Source: Methylosinus sp. PW1
Lineage (GTDB): Bacteria; Pseudomonadota; Alphaproteobacteria; Rhizobiales; Beijerinckiaceae
Assembly: GCF_000745215.1 (NCBI RefSeq)
Contig: NZ_JQNK01000009.1
Span: forward strand, 2,604,001-2,668,000
Direction: 5' to 3'
DNA: 64,000 nt
In this document: positions 8,247 through 17,497 of the stretch, piece after piece
How positions within the stretch are numbered: the stretch's first letter is position 1
How the letters are laid out: each line of letters starts with the position of its first letter
The notes under the pieces: generated by a model
Databases searched by the model: none
Told to the model about the DNA's origin: nothing
Seen by the model: only the letters and a program-made list of their open reading frames with translations
Made by a program: the position numbers and the translations under genes

Positions 8247-9554
8247 TCACTCTATGACGGAGCCGTTCAGCGCCAGCACGCCGGCGGCGAGATAGAGCGA
8301 GCCGGCGATCAATATGCGCGGCGGAACCGCATAGCTGCGCTGCGCGATGATCGCCAGCGCCTCCTCCACGCTCTGCGCGGCCGCCGATCTCATGCCCTCG
8401 GCGCAGGCCAGGGCGGCGATCTCTTCCGGCGGCCAGCTCTTATGCTCGCCTTCCACCGGCACGGCGACGACCTCGCCGGCGAGGCCGACGAAGTGCTTTA
8501 TCAGCGCGCGAATGTCCTTCGTCACCTGCGCGCCGCAGACGAAGACCAGCGGGCGGGCGTTCTTCTCCTCGAATTGCGCCATGGCCTCGGCGAGCACGCG
8601 GCCGCCATCGTCATTATGGCCGCCGTCGAGCCAGACTTCCGAGCCCGGCGGCACCAGATCCGCCACCCGTCCACGCGAGAGCAATTGCAGCCGCGCGGGC
8701 CATTCGGCGCGGGTGAGGCCCGCCTCGATATGCTCGGCGCCGATATGCGGCGCGACGGCGCGCAGCGCGGCTATGGCGCCGGCGGCGTTGGCATGCTGGT
8801 GGCGGCCGGGCAGGCGCGGCAATGGCAGATCGAGCAGGCCGCGTTCGTCCTCATAGACGAAGCGGCCGTTCTCCTCGCGAATATGGAAATCCTCGCCGGC
8901 GATGGAGAGCGGCGCGCCGACGCGCCGCGCCTCGCGCTCCAGCACGTCGCGGGCGCCGTCATGCTGCTGAAAGCCGATGATCGCGGGCGCGCCGCGCTTC
9001 AAAATGCCGGCTTTCTCATAGGCGATCTTCTCGATCGTATCGCCGAGAAACTCGGGATGGTCGCGCGAGATGGAGGTGATGATCGTCGCCTTGGGGCTCT
9101 CGATCACATTGGTCGAATCATAGCGCCCGCCGAGGCCCGTCTCCAGCAGCAGCCAATCGGCGGGCTCCTCGGCGAAAAGGGTGAAGGCGGCGACGGTCGT
9201 GATCTCGAAGAAGGTCACCGGCCGCTGGCCATTGGCGCGCTCGCAATCTTCCAGCGCCTTTTGCAGGCGGGCGTCGTCCACCAGCGTTCCGGCGAGGCGG
9301 ATGCGCTCGTTGAAGCGCAAGAGATGCGGCGAGGTGTAGACATGCGCGCGCTGTCCGGCGGCCTCCAGAATGGCGCGCAGAAAGGCCAGCGTCGAGCCTT
9401 TGCCATTGGTGCCGGCGACATGGATGATCGGCGGCAGCCGGCGCTCGGGATGGCCCATTTCGGCCAGCAGCCATTCGGTCCGTCCGAGCGACAGATCGAT
9501 CTTCTTGGGATGAAGGTCCAGCAAGCGCGTCAGAATCGCGTCGCGCTGATCCAT
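8247..9554 (-). CDS. folC: Bifunctional folylpolyglutamate synthase / dihydrofolate synthase
   Basis: The 435-residue Mur-ligase-family enzyme adds glutamate to dihydropteroate and to folates. HVAGTNGKGSTLAFL is the ATP P-loop. TSPHLLRFNERIRL, the ligase signature LLLETGLGGRYDSTN, SRDHPEFLGDTIEKIAYEKAGI and DGGHNDDGG follow in the standard order, and the length is normal. It lies 19 bp after accD in the trpA-accD-folC run, a classic alphaproteobacterial order, and is probably cotranscribed with it. Confidence 0.97.
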   Translation of the reverse strand: MDQRDAILTRLLDLHPKKIDLSLGRTEWLLAEMGHPERRLPPIIHVAGTNGKGSTLAFLRAILEAAGQRAHVYTSPHLLRFNERIRLAGTLVDDARLQKALEDCERANGQRPVTFFEITTVAAFTLFAEEPADWLLLETGLGGRYDSTNVIESPKATIITSISRDHPEFLGDTIEKIAYEKAGILKRGAPAIIGFQQHDGARDVLEREARRVGAPLSIAGEDFHIREENGRFVYEDERGLLDLPLPRLPGRHQHANAAGAIAALRAVAPHIGAEHIEAGLTRAEWPARLQLLSRGRVADLVPPGSEVWLDGGHNDDGGRVLAEAMAQFEEKNARPLVFVCGAQVTKDIRALIKHFVGLAGEVVAVPVEGEHKSWPPEEIAALACAEGMRSAAAQSVEEALAIIAQRSYAVPPRILIAGSLYLAAGVLALNGSVIE

Positions 9555-9573
9555 GATATCTGCTTTCGTTCCG

Positions 9574-10434
9574 TCAAGCCGCGCGGCGCGGCGCTTTGGT
9601 CAGCAGCGCGCAGAGCCGGGCCAGCGTCTCGCGCATTTGCGTGCGCGGCACCACCATATCCACCATGCCATGGTCGCGCAGATATTCGGCGCGCTGAAAA
9701 CCCTCGGGCAGCTTCTCGCGAATCGTCTGCTCGATGACGCGCGCGCCGGCGAAGCCGATGATCGCGCCGGGCTCGGCGATGTGAATGTCGCCCAGCATGG
9801 CGTAGGAGGCGGTGACGCCGCCGGTCGTCGGATTGGTGAGCACGACGATATAGGGCAGGCGCGCCTCGCGCAGCCGGCGCACGGCGATTGTGGTGCGCGG
9901 CATCTGCATCAGCGAGAACATGCCCTCCTGCATGCGCGCGCCGCCGGAGGCGGTGAAGATGATGAAGGGCGTGCGCTTCTCTATGGCGTGCGTCATGCCG
10001 GCGATGATCGCCTCGCCCGCCGCCATGCCGAGCGAGCCGCCCATGAACTCGAAGTCCTGCACCGCGACGGTGACGGCCGCGCCCTCGAGCTTGCCATAGG
10101 CGATCGTGACCGCGTCCTGATGGCCGGTCTTGAGCCGATATTCCTTGATCTTGTCGACATAGCGCTTGATGTCGCGGAACTTCAGCGGATCGCTCGGAAC
10201 ATCCGGCGTCGGCACCACTTCGTGCTCGCCATTGTCGAAGAGGCCGGCGAGCCGCGCCTCCACCGGAATGCGCATGTGATAGCCGGAGCCCGGCACGACA
10301 TAGAGATTGTCCTCAATGTCCTTGTGGAACACCAGCTGGCCGCTCTCCGGGCATTTGACCCAGGCGTTCTCCGGCGCCTCGCGCTTGATGAGGGCTTTGA
10401 TCTTGGGCGGAACGACGTTGGAATACCAGTTCAT
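9574..10434 (-). CDS. accD: Acetyl-CoA carboxylase carboxyltransferase subunit beta
   Basis: The 286-residue crotonase-fold subunit transfers carboxyl from biotin to acetyl-CoA in fatty-acid synthesis. [30 protein letters not shown] and [16 protein letters not shown] are intact. The N-terminal four-cysteine zinc ribbon of the E. coli enzyme is reduced here to a single cysteine (C28, [15 protein letters not shown]). This loss is, to my knowledge, usual in Hyphomicrobiales. The ATG overlaps the trpA stop (ATGA), indicating coupling. Confidence 0.97.
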   Translation of the reverse strand: MNWYSNVVPPKIKALIKREAPENAWVKCPESGQLVFHKDIEDNLYVVPGSGYHMRIPVEARLAGLFDNGEHEVVPTPDVPSDPLKFRDIKRYVDKIKEYRLKTGHQDAVTIAYGKLEGAAVTVAVQDFEFMGGSLGMAAGEAIIAGMTHAIEKRTPFIIFTASGGARMQEGMFSLMQMPRTTIAVRRLREARLPYIVVLTNPTTGGVTASYAMLGDIHIAEPGAIIGFAGARVIEQTIREKLPEGFQRAEYLRDHGMVDMVVPRTQMRETLARLCALLTKAPRRAA

Positions 10435-11342
10435 GACCAGAGCCTCGCGATCGCTCCCAGCGCGCCTTTCAACGAGAAGGGCTCGTCCTTCTTCGCCTCT
10501 TGCGACCGCGCGCCGCGCACGCCGCGGGAGAGATCGGCGACGAGGCTCGTCACCGCCTCCACCGTCCGCGGACCGGCGCGATTCTCGGCGTCGAGCGATT
10601 TCGCCAGCGCATCGACCAGCGCCGAGCCGACCACCACGCCATCTGCATAGCGCGCGATCTCGGCGGCGTTCTCCGCCGTTTTGACGCCGAAGCCGACGGC
10701 GATGGGCAGAGGCGTGCTGCGCTTGATGCGCGCGACCGCCTCCGACACGCCGGAATAATCCGAGAGAGCCGCGCCGGTGATGCCGGTGATCGACACATAA
10801 TAGACAAACCCGCTCGTGTTTTCGAGCACTTTGGGCAGGCGCTTGTCATCCGTGGTGGGCGTCGCCAGGCGGATGAAATTGAGCCCCGCCGCGCGCGCCG
10901 GCAGGCACAGCTCGGCGTCTTCCTCCGCCGGAAGATCGACGATGATGAGCCCATCGACGCCGGCCGCCTTCGCCTCCTCGAGGAAGGCGGGCACGCCATG
11001 CACATAGACGGGGTTGTAATAGCCCATCAGCACGATCGGCGTCGCCTGATCCTGCGCGCGGAAGGCGCGGACCAGCTCGAGCGTCTTATTGAGCGTCATG
11101 CCCGCATGCAGCGCCCGGAGGCCGGCCGCCTGAATGGCGGGGCCGTCGGCCATGGGATCGGTGAAGGGAATGCCGAGCTCGATCAGATCCGCGCCGGCCT
11201 CGGGCAGGCGCTTCAATAGAGCGAGCGAGGTCTCGAGGTCCGGGTCGCCGGCCATGACGAAGGTCACGAGGGCGGCGCGGCCCTCGGCGCGCAGGGCTTC
11301 GAAGCGGGCGTCGATGCGTGTGGTCTTGGCGACGGAAGTCAT
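10431..11342 (-). CDS. trpA: Tryptophan synthase alpha subunit
   Basis: The 303-residue TIM barrel cleaves indole-3-glycerol phosphate and channels indole to TrpB. The catalytic Glu and Asp sit in [25 protein letters not shown], the ATPTTD loop and [12 protein letters not shown] are conserved. The frame extends upstream to 11639, but that extension is antisense to higB and has no family similarity, so the ATG at 11342 ([17 protein letters not shown]) is the start. trpB, normally adjacent, is 3.2 kb away because of an inserted block. Confidence 0.97.
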   Translation of the reverse strand: MTSVAKTTRIDARFEALRAEGRAALVTFVMAGDPDLETSLALLKRLPEAGADLIELGIPFTDPMADGPAIQAAGLRALHAGMTLNKTLELVRAFRAQDQATPIVLMGYYNPVYVHGVPAFLEEAKAAGVDGLIIVDLPAEEDAELCLPARAAGLNFIRLATPTTDDKRLPKVLENTSGFVYYVSITGITGAALSDYSGVSEAVARIKRSTPLPIAVGFGVKTAENAAEIARYADGVVVGSALVDALAKSLDAENRAGPRTVEAVTSLVADLSRGVRGARSQEAKKDEPFSLKGALGAIARLWS

Positions 11343-11433
11343 GGCCGCAGGCGATAGCATAGGGGAGGGCGAAGGGGAATGGCGGGGTGGGGTTCGAGTT
11401 GCTCGCTTGCGGATAGCGTCATACGCTCCACAT

Positions 11434-11712
11434 ATGATACGATCCGTCAAAGGAACGGCGACGCGCCAGTTTCTCGAGACCGGCAAGTCGAAGTTCTCCG
11501 GCCTCGACACCGAACTGGCGCGCCAGCGTCTGGCGGAGCTCGACAGCGCCGCCACGCTCGACGATCTGCCGCCGTTGCGCAGCGTCGGCCTGCATCGGCT
11601 GTCGGGCGACCGCAAGGGCCAATGGGCGATCAAGGTCAATGGGCCGTGGCGAATCGCCTTTCGTTTCGAGGGCGGCGACGCCTTCGAGGTCGAGATCGTC
11701 GATTATCATTGA
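11434..11712 (+). CDS. higB: HigB-like RelE-superfamily toxin
   Basis: The 92-residue protein has the type II HigB layout. [14 protein letters not shown] opens the fold, a charged helix pair follows ([12 protein letters not shown]), then [27 protein letters not shown]. This family cleaves mRNA on the ribosome. The frame runs upstream to 11134 over trpA antisense; the ATG at 11434 gives the family length. The toxin precedes its antitoxin by 7 bp, the usual higBA order. Confidence 0.92.
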   Translation: MIRSVKGTATRQFLETGKSKFSGLDTELARQRLAELDSAATLDDLPPLRSVGLHRLSGDRKGQWAIKVNGPWRIAFRFEGGDAFEVEIVDYH

Positions 11713-11719
11713 GGTCGTT

Positions 11720-12046
11720 ATGGCGAAGAAGGGCGAAGACGTCTTCGACGCGCCTGCGGGCGGTTTCCGATTCGGGCCGATCCATCCGGGGCGCACTCTG
11801 GCCGCCGAGCTCGAGGCGCGGGGCTTGAGCGCTCATGCGCTCGCGCTGAAATTGCGCGTGCCCGCCAATCGGATCGGCGAGATCGTCGCCGGCAAGCGCG
11901 GCGTGAGCGCGGAGACGGCCCTGCGGCTGGGGCGCTACTTCGGCAATAGCGCGGCGTTCTGGATGAATTTGCAGACCAAATATGATCTCGAGATCGCGGA
12001 ACGCGAATTCGGCGAGCGCATCAAGGCGGAAGTCGAGGCGGCCTGA
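11720..12046 (+). CDS. higA: HigA-like antitoxin, XRE-type HTH
   Basis: The 108-residue protein carries IHPGRTLAAELEARGLSAHA followed by an HTH (LALKLRVPANRIGEIVAGKRGVS) and AAFWMNLQTKYDLEIAE, typical of HigA/VapI. It should bind HigB and repress its own promoter. The ATG at 11720 has GAGG 5 nt upstream; upstream in-frame codons overlap higB. It is convergent with the lysR gene, whose stop lies 1 bp away. Confidence 0.93.
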   Translation: MAKKGEDVFDAPAGGFRFGPIHPGRTLAAELEARGLSAHALALKLRVPANRIGEIVAGKRGVSAETALRLGRYFGNSAAFWMNLQTKYDLEIAEREFGERIKAEVEAA

Positions 12047-12047
12047 C

Positions 12048-12947
12048 TCAGCGCCCCGTCGCGGCGAAATAATCGCGAATGCGCGCGGCGAAGCGTATGG
12101 CGGCGGGCGTCGCCCTGTCCTCCGGCGCGCTCAGCAGGCAGATCGTGCGGCTGCCAGGGCCGGGCTCCAGCCGCGCGAAATGCAGCGCCGCGACGCCCGA
12201 GACGAGCGAGACATGGCGCACGTCGGCCGGCACGATGGAGACGTAATCGCCCGAGGCGACGACATTGAGAATGGCCGCGAAAGTATTGAAGGCGATCACG
12301 CGCAGGGGCGTCGCATTCGCCTCCGTGAGATAGTCGTCCACCGCGGCTCGCGTGCGAAATCCATGGCCGAGCAGGGCGACGCTCTCCTCGGAGAGGCGCG
12401 CCGCGGGGACGCTCTCGGCCTCGGCCAGCCTGTGCGTGCGCGCGCAGACGAACATCAGCGTGTCGGCGTAGAGCGGCTCGGCGCGAGTCCTCGTATGCGC
12501 GCGGGGAAGGCCGACGCCCAGATGCAGCGTCCCGGCCTCGACGCTGGCGTCGATCTCGTCATTGGCCAGTTCCAGAATCTCGAGGTCGATCGCCGGATAG
12601 TCGCGCGCGAAGGCGGTGACGATCTGCGGCAGATAGAGCGCGTTGAAGGTCTGCGTCACGCCGATGCGCAGCCGGCCACGCTTCAGCCCGCGATATTCCT
12701 GCACGGCCTCGCGCAGCCGCTCCGTCTCCGCCAATACCCGGCGGGCGCCGTCTATGGTCAGCAGGCCGGCCTCGGTCGGCTCGACCTTATGCGCCGTCCT
12801 TGTGAAAAGAGCGACGCCGAGTTCCGCCTCGAGGTCCTGAATCTGCTGGGAGAGCGTCGGCTGCGAGACATTGAGCGAGCGGGCGGCGCGGGTGAAGCTG
12901 CGCTCCTCGCCGACGCGGATCAGATAGCGGAGCCGTCGAAAATCCAT
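12048..12947 (-). CDS. LysR-family transcriptional regulator
   Basis: The 299-residue protein has an N-terminal winged HTH (RSFTRAARSLNVSQPTLSQQ, residues about 17-36) and a periplasmic-binding-like effector domain (about 90-290). It is divergent from the cupin/DapA-family pair, with a 112-bp intergenic region that carries repeated operator-like sequence. That makes it the likely regulator of those two genes. The inducer is unknown; a 2-keto acid or sugar acid would fit the DapA-family enzyme. Confidence 0.93.
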   Translation of the reverse strand: MDFRRLRYLIRVGEERSFTRAARSLNVSQPTLSQQIQDLEAELGVALFTRTAHKVEPTEAGLLTIDGARRVLAETERLREAVQEYRGLKRGRLRIGVTQTFNALYLPQIVTAFARDYPAIDLEILELANDEIDASVEAGTLHLGVGLPRAHTRTRAEPLYADTLMFVCARTHRLAEAESVPAARLSEESVALLGHGFRTRAAVDDYLTEANATPLRVIAFNTFAAILNVVASGDYVSIVPADVRHVSLVSGVAALHFARLEPGPGSRTICLLSAPEDRATPAAIRFAARIRDYFAATGR

Positions 12948-12968
12948 CGGACTCCTATATCATAGGCA

Positions 12969-13021
12969 GAACCTATTTTCAGTATCGAAAACAAGTCTTA
13001 GACCTATTCTCATATTCGAAT
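12969..13021. promoter_or_regulatory. Direct-repeat operator between lysR and the cupin gene
   Basis: ACCTATTTTCAGTATCGAA at 12971-12989 recurs as ACCTATTCTCATATTCGAA at 13002-13020, a period of 31 bp (three helical turns). The second copy ends in the palindrome ATTCGAAT. The region is AT-rich against its surroundings. Site-pair spacing on one face of the helix is typical of LysR-type binding. The role is inferred from position. Confidence 0.6.
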
Positions 13022-13059
13022 GAAGACAAGCCGTCGCAACCAAAAAAGGGAGACGGGCC

Positions 13060-13512
13060 ATGTCCGCCCAACGGGTTTTCCATTCGGCCGATTTCGACAA
13101 GACGCCGCCGATATTCGAGGTGATTTTGCCAGAGCGGCTCGCGCATCGCGGCGTCGAGAAGGACGATGCGCGCGCCGCCTATTCGGCCGAGCGCAAGCAT
13201 CCGGTGCATTTCATCGATCTGCCGTCGCACGCCATCAGCCTCACGGTCGGCGGGCTCACGCCGGGCGGCCGCTCCAACCGCCATCGCCACACTTATGAGA
13301 CCATCCTCTATGTGCTCGAGGGGCGCGGCTATTCGATGATCGAGGACCGCCGCATCGAATGGGAGGCGGGCGACGCCGTCTACATTCCGGTCTGGGCCTG
13401 GCACCATCACGTCAACGCCGATTTGGACAAGCCCGCGCGCTATCTCGCCTGCGAGAACGCCCCCATGCTCCAGAACGCCGGTCGCCTCGCGATCCGCGAA
13501 GAAGCCGAGTGA
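13060..13512 (+). CDS. Cupin-domain protein
   Basis: The 150-residue single-domain cupin has the metal motif SNRHRHTYETILYVLEG (two His and a Glu) and the distal His in VWAWHHHVNAD. This would bind a mononuclear metal such as Fe(II) or Mn(II). It could be a dioxygenase, an isomerase or a ligand-binding protein. It forms a two-gene unit with the DapA-family gene 8 bp downstream, under the divergent LysR gene. Confidence 0.85.
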   Translation: MSAQRVFHSADFDKTPPIFEVILPERLAHRGVEKDDARAAYSAERKHPVHFIDLPSHAISLTVGGLTPGGRSNRHRHTYETILYVLEGRGYSMIEDRRIEWEAGDAVYIPVWAWHHHVNADLDKPARYLACENAPMLQNAGRLAIREEAE

Positions 13513-13520
13513 GGATCGCC

Positions 13521-14435
13521 ATGACCAATGCGACTCGGACCAATGTGATTCGCGGCATCGTCGCCTATCCCGTCACGCCCTTTTCCGCCGATGGCGGGAT
13601 CGACGACGGCGCTTTCCGCCGCGTGACGGAAAATCTGCTGCGCTCGCAGCCGGCGGCCGTCGCCTTCCTCGGCAGCGCCGGGGAGAGCGCCTATCTGACC
13701 GACGCGGAATGGCGCCATGGCGCCCGCCTCGGCGTCGAGACGGTGGCCGGCCGCGTTCCGGTGATTGTCGGAATCGCCGAGCTGACGACGGCCGCCGCCG
13801 TCGCCAAGGCGCGCTACGCCCGCGAGATCGGCGCCGATATGCTGATGGTCATTCCCGTGTCCTATTGGAAGCTGACCGAGGCCGAGATCTTCGATCATTA
13901 CGCCGCCATAGCGGCGGCGACCGATCTGCCGATCATGGCCTATAATAATCCGGGAACCAGCGGCGTGGACATGTCGCCCGAGTTTCTGGTGCGGCTCGTG
14001 CGTGAGCTCGACACGGTGCGCTTCATCAAGGAGAGCAGCGGCGATCTCAATCGCATGCACGCGATCCACAAGCTGTCGGACGGCGCGATCCCCTTCTACA
14101 ACGGCGCCAACCATATGGCGTTGGAGGCGGTCGCCGCCGGCGCCGCCGGCTGGTGCACCGCCGCACCCAATCTGCTCGACGATCGTCCGTCGCGGCTGTT
14201 CGATCTGGTGCAGGCGGGCGACATCGTGCGCGCGCGGGCGCTGTTCTACGACATTCTTCCGGTGCTGCGATTCATCGTGGTGGGCGGCCTGCCGACCACG
14301 GTGAAGGCCGGGCTCGCCCTGCGCGGATTGCCGGCCGGCGCGCCGCGGCCGCCGCTGAAGCCCCTCGTCGAGGCCGATCGCAAGAAGCTCGCCGATTTCC
14401 TCGCCGCGCTGCGCGTCGAGCCGGCGGCGGCGTGA
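13521..14435 (+). CDS. Dihydrodipicolinate synthase (DapA) family aldolase/lyase
   Basis: The 304-residue TIM-barrel class I aldolase has the Schiff-base lysine in TVRFIKESSGDLNR, the tyrosine in MAYNNPGTSG and a GSAGES-type substrate loop (FLGSAGESAYLTD). With a cupin partner and LysR control it is more likely a catabolic keto-acid lyase or dehydratase than the lysine-biosynthetic DapA. The substrate cannot be read from sequence. The ATG at 13521 follows GAGG; the longer frame from 13359 overlaps the cupin gene. Confidence 0.88.
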   Translation: MTNATRTNVIRGIVAYPVTPFSADGGIDDGAFRRVTENLLRSQPAAVAFLGSAGESAYLTDAEWRHGARLGVETVAGRVPVIVGIAELTTAAAVAKARYAREIGADMLMVIPVSYWKLTEAEIFDHYAAIAAATDLPIMAYNNPGTSGVDMSPEFLVRLVRELDTVRFIKESSGDLNRMHAIHKLSDGAIPFYNGANHMALEAVAAGAAGWCTAAPNLLDDRPSRLFDLVQAGDIVRARALFYDILPVLRFIVVGGLPTTVKAGLALRGLPAGAPRPPLKPLVEADRKKLADFLAALRVEPAAA

Positions 14436-14444
14436 CCTGAGGAG

Positions 14445-14506
14445 TTTGCCCGCGCCGCGCCCGCGCGGGCAAACGAGGAGGAGACGGCGATTCTTCGCCG
14501 TCTCCG
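14445..14506. terminator. Convergent terminator region between the DapA-family gene and trpB
   Basis: Two hairpins lie between converging genes. TTTGCCCGCGC...GCGCGGGCAAA (14445-14473) has A/T-rich ends usable from both sides. GGAGACGGCGATTCTTCGCC (14481-14506) closes with its complement. A third GC hairpin (about 14513-14534) abuts the trpB stop. Confidence 0.6.
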
Positions 14507-14536
14507 ACTAAGCGCCGGCCGCAGTGGCCGGCAAGC

Positions 14537-15784
14537 TCACATCCCGCCCAAATGCTCCGCGACGGCGAAAATATCCTTGTCGCCGCGTCCGCACAGATTC
14601 ATCACCATCAGATGATCCTGCGGCTTCTGCGGCGCCAGCTCCATCACCTTGGCCAGCGCGTGCGAGGGCTCCAGCGCCGGGATGATGCCCTCGAGCTTGG
14701 AGCAGAGCTGGAAGGCGGCGAGCGCCTCCTTGTCGGTGGCCGAGAGATAGGTCACGCGGCCGATGTCGCGCAGCCAGGAATGCTCCGGGCCGATGCCGGG
14801 ATAATCGAGGCCGGCGGAGATCGAATGGCCTTCGAGAATCTGGCCGTCGTCGTCCATCAGCAGATAGGTGCGGTTGCCATGCAGCACGCCGGGCCGTCCG
14901 CCCGCCAGCGAGGCGGCGTGGCCGTTCTCGACGTCCAGGCCATGGCCGGCGGCTTCCACGCCGTAAATCTCGACCGAAGCGTCGTCGAGGAAGGGATGGA
15001 ACAGGCCGATGGCGTTGGAGCCGCCGCCGATGCAGGCGACCAGCGAATCGGGAAGCCGGCCTTCCGCCTCGAGCATTTGCTCCTTCGCCTCATTGCCGAT
15101 CACCGATTGGAAATCGCGCACCATGGCGGGGTAGGGATGCGGGCCGGCGGCGGTGCCGATGCAATAGAAAGTGTCGGCGACATTGGTCACCCAATCGCGC
15201 AGCGCCTCGTTCATCGCGTCTTTCAGCGTGCGCGCGCCGGACTGCACCGGGCGCACTTCCGCGCCCAGCATCTTCATGCGGAAGACATTGGGCTTTTGCC
15301 GCTCGACATCGACGGCGCCCATATAGACGACGCAATCGAGCCCGAAGCGCGCGCAGGCGGTGGCGGTGGCGACGCCGTGCTGGCCGGCGCCCGTCTCGGC
15401 GATGATGCGCTTCTTGCCCATGCGGCGGGCGAGCAGAATCTGGCCGAGCACATTGTTGATCTTATGCGCGCCGGTATGGTTCAGCTCGTCGCGCTTGAAA
15501 TAGATTTTGGCGCCGCCCTCGCCGCCGACCGCCGCCGTGAGGCCGCGCAAATATTCGGTCATGCGCTCGGCGTAATAGAGCGGGCTCGGCCGGCCGACAT
15601 AGTGCTTCAGCAGACTGTCCAGCTCGGCCTGGAAGGAGGGGTCGGCCTTGGCCTCGCCATAGGCGCGCTCGAGGTCGAGAATGAGCGGCATCAAGGTCTC
15701 GGCGACGAAGCGTCCGCCGAACAGGCCGAAGCGGCCATTCTCGTCCGGGCCGTTGCGGAAGGAATTTGGGGTCTGGTCGTTCAT
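14537..15784 (-). CDS. trpB: Tryptophan synthase beta subunit
   Basis: The 415-residue PLP enzyme condenses indole with serine. The PLP lysine is K108 in [15 protein letters not shown]. The phosphate loop [12 protein letters not shown], the entry motif [17 protein letters not shown] and the C-terminal [10 protein letters not shown] are present. The length is normal for alphaproteobacteria. It is separated from trpF by a toxin-antitoxin pair and from trpA by a 3-kb plus-strand block, so it now needs its own promoter in the 130-bp gap at 15785-15914. Confidence 0.98.
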   Translation of the reverse strand: MNDQTPNSFRNGPDENGRFGLFGGRFVAETLMPLILDLERAYGEAKADPSFQAELDSLLKHYVGRPSPLYYAERMTEYLRGLTAAVGGEGGAKIYFKRDELNHTGAHKINNVLGQILLARRMGKKRIIAETGAGQHGVATATACARFGLDCVVYMGAVDVERQKPNVFRMKMLGAEVRPVQSGARTLKDAMNEALRDWVTNVADTFYCIGTAAGPHPYPAMVRDFQSVIGNEAKEQMLEAEGRLPDSLVACIGGGSNAIGLFHPFLDDASVEIYGVEAAGHGLDVENGHAASLAGGRPGVLHGNRTYLLMDDDGQILEGHSISAGLDYPGIGPEHSWLRDIGRVTYLSATDKEALAAFQLCSKLEGIIPALEPSHALAKVMELAPQKPQDHLMVMNLCGRGDKDIFAVAEHLGGM

Positions 15785-15920
15785 GTCGGTCCTCCTCGCC
15801 TCGGCTGCGGCGCTGTCTTAGACCCTCCGCCGCTCCGATGAAAGCGGGTGGGCGCTGCGAGGATATCTCGTTGAACCGGGACGGCTGCTCGCTTAGATTG
15901 CCGCGCATGGAGGATTGGGC

Positions 15921-16187
15921 ATGGTAGCGCTCCGAAAGCCGCCGGCAATTCCCGCCGAAGTCGTTTCCGATCCGTCGGTGATGAGCGGCGAGCCGGTTGT
16001 GCGCGGCACGAGGGTCCCCGCGGAGACGCTCGTCGCCTATCTCCGCGCCGGCCGGACGTCTGCCGAGATTTTCGAGGACTATCCGACCCTGCCGATCGAT
16101 GGCGTCGAGGCGGTGATTCGCTGGGCCGAGCAGACCCTCGGCGCGGATTGGCGGACGCTGCCGCCCTCGGTCGGTCCTGTTCCTTGA
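15921..16187 (+). CDS. DUF433 antitoxin
   Basis: The 88-residue DUF433 (Vap-B-like) protein contains VSDPSVMSGEPVVRGTRVPA and a following HTH-like segment (FEDYPTLPIDGVEAVIRWAE). This family sits upstream of DUF5615 PIN-like toxins. The ATG at 15921 has GGAGGA 6 nt upstream; a TTG two codons earlier is too close to that site. The stop overlaps the toxin start by 4 bp. Confidence 0.85.
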   Translation: MVALRKPPAIPAEVVSDPSVMSGEPVVRGTRVPAETLVAYLRAGRTSAEIFEDYPTLPIDGVEAVIRWAEQTLGADWRTLPPSVGPVP

Positions 16188-16600
16188 CCGATAAATTATT
16201 CATCGACGAATGTCTGAGCGCCGCGCTCGTCGCCGTGGCGAAGAGTCGGGGCGTGCTCGCGGAATATGGTCCCTATATCGGCAAGGGCGGCTGGCAGGAT
16301 TGGAATATCGTGCCTTTCGCGCTCGAGAACGACTTCGTCATTGTCACCAATAACAGACGCCATTTTCTGAAGGAATTTCTCGATTTGGACCTGCACAACG
16401 GCTTGATCGTCATCGTGCCGAATGTCGACCGCGCCGACCAGATTCGCCTTTTCGAGATCGCGCTCGATGTCGTGCTCGAGCTCGGCGACGGTCTGGTGAA
16501 CAAGGTCGTCGAGGTTCTCCGCGACGGTAGCGTCCATGTCAGCGAATGGTCCGCTGAAAAACACGACATCGGCCATATCGCTAATCCGAAATGGCGGTGA
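16184..16600 (+). CDS. DUF5615 PIN-like toxin
   Basis: The 138-residue protein of the DUF5615/Mut7-C PIN-like group begins KLFIDECLSAALV, with the acidic pair of the active site. VTNNRRHFLKEF carries the later conserved residues. Such proteins are predicted RNases neutralised by DUF433 partners. The best start is TTG at 16184, overlapping the antitoxin stop (TTGA); upstream codons lie within the antitoxin gene. It is convergent with trpF, with 13 bp between stops. Confidence 0.82.
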   Translation: MTDKLFIDECLSAALVAVAKSRGVLAEYGPYIGKGGWQDWNIVPFALENDFVIVTNNRRHFLKEFLDLDLHNGLIVIVPNVDRADQIRLFEIALDVVLELGDGLVNKVVEVLRDGSVHVSEWSAEKHDIGHIANPKWR

Positions 16601-16613
16601 CTCGGGGGGTAGG

Positions 16614-17261
16614 CTACCCTATCTCTGCCCGCGCCGCCGCGACGAAGACCGCGATCTTCGCCTCGTCCTTCACGCCGCGCTCGCGCTCCACCCCGGACGA
16701 AACATCCACCGCCGGCGCGCCGGTGAGCCGCAGCGCCTCCGCCACATTGGCGGGGTCGAGGCCGCCGGAGAGCATCCAGTCGCCGCCGCCATAGCCGCGC
16801 ATCAGCTCCCAGTCGAAGACCATCCCGGCCCCGCCGGGGACAGCGGCGTTCGGCGCGGGCTTGGCGTCGAAGAGGAGAATGTCGGCGGCCTCCCGAAATG
16901 CGGCAGCGCGCGCGACATCCGCGGCGCCGGCGACGCCGATCGCCTTGATGACAGGCAGGCCGAAACGCGCCTTCACGGCGGCGACGCGCTCTCGCGTCTC
17001 CCGGCCGTGCAATTGCAGGAGGTCCGGCGCGAGAGTGGCCACGATCACGTCGAGCGTGGAATCGTCGGCGTCGACGGTGAGCGCCACTTTGCGGATGCGT
17101 CCCTGCGCGACCCGCCCGAGTTCTCGCGCCGTCTCGAGCGTGATGTGGCGCGGGCTTTTCTCGAAGAAGACGAAGCCGGCCATATCGGCGCCGGCGGCGA
17201 TCGTGGCCTCGAGCGTCGGCGCGGTGGACAAGCCGCAGATTTTGACGATCACGCAGGGCAA
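16614..17261 (-). CDS. trpF: Phosphoribosylanthranilate isomerase
   Basis: The 215-residue TIM barrel performs the Amadori rearrangement in tryptophan synthesis. The catalytic Cys is in VKICGLS and the Asp in ILFDAKP. QLHGRE, the phosphate loops WMLSGGLDPANV and VDVSSGVE are intact. It is normally followed directly by trpB, but here the DUF433/DUF5615 pair intervenes. The 236 bp upstream (17262-17497) hold the divergent promoters of trpF and hpnH, with no clear element seen. Confidence 0.97.
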   Translation of the reverse strand: MPCVIVKICGLSTAPTLEATIAAGADMAGFVFFEKSPRHITLETARELGRVAQGRIRKVALTVDADDSTLDVIVATLAPDLLQLHGRETRERVAAVKARFGLPVIKAIGVAGAADVARAAAFREAADILLFDAKPAPNAAVPGGAGMVFDWELMRGYGGGDWMLSGGLDPANVAEALRLTGAPAVDVSSGVERERGVKDEAKIAVFVAAARAEIG

Positions 17262-17497
17262 ACTTCCCTCTCGCCGTTTCCGTTTTCGGGCCGCGACCCT
17301 ATCATGATCCGCTCGGGCCTGAAAAACGCCATATCCTCGGGTTGAAGTCGCCGCAGCCGGCGATCTCGGCCGCCGGTTTGCGCAGTCGAGCTTTCGTGTT
17401 AGACGACACGTTCCGACGCTGTCTTTGTCGCGCGTCGAAGCCGGGCGGCCTCCGCGCCGCTCTGTCGAAGAGCCGGTCCCTGGAAGGAACAGCTTTC

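Noticed and set aside
8005..8295. Plus-strand open frame of 96 codons in the folC-mfnB gap
   Set aside because: It runs through a REP-like repeat and ends inside folC antisense; no ribosome site of quality and no recognisable family.
9574..10434. AccD zinc-ribbon loss as a damaged gene
   Set aside because: Only one of the four cysteines remains, but the same loss is usual in Hyphomicrobiales, so it is not treated as decay.
10431..11639. Longer TrpA reading frame starting at 11639
   Set aside because: The extra 99 residues are antisense to higB and absent from the TrpA family.
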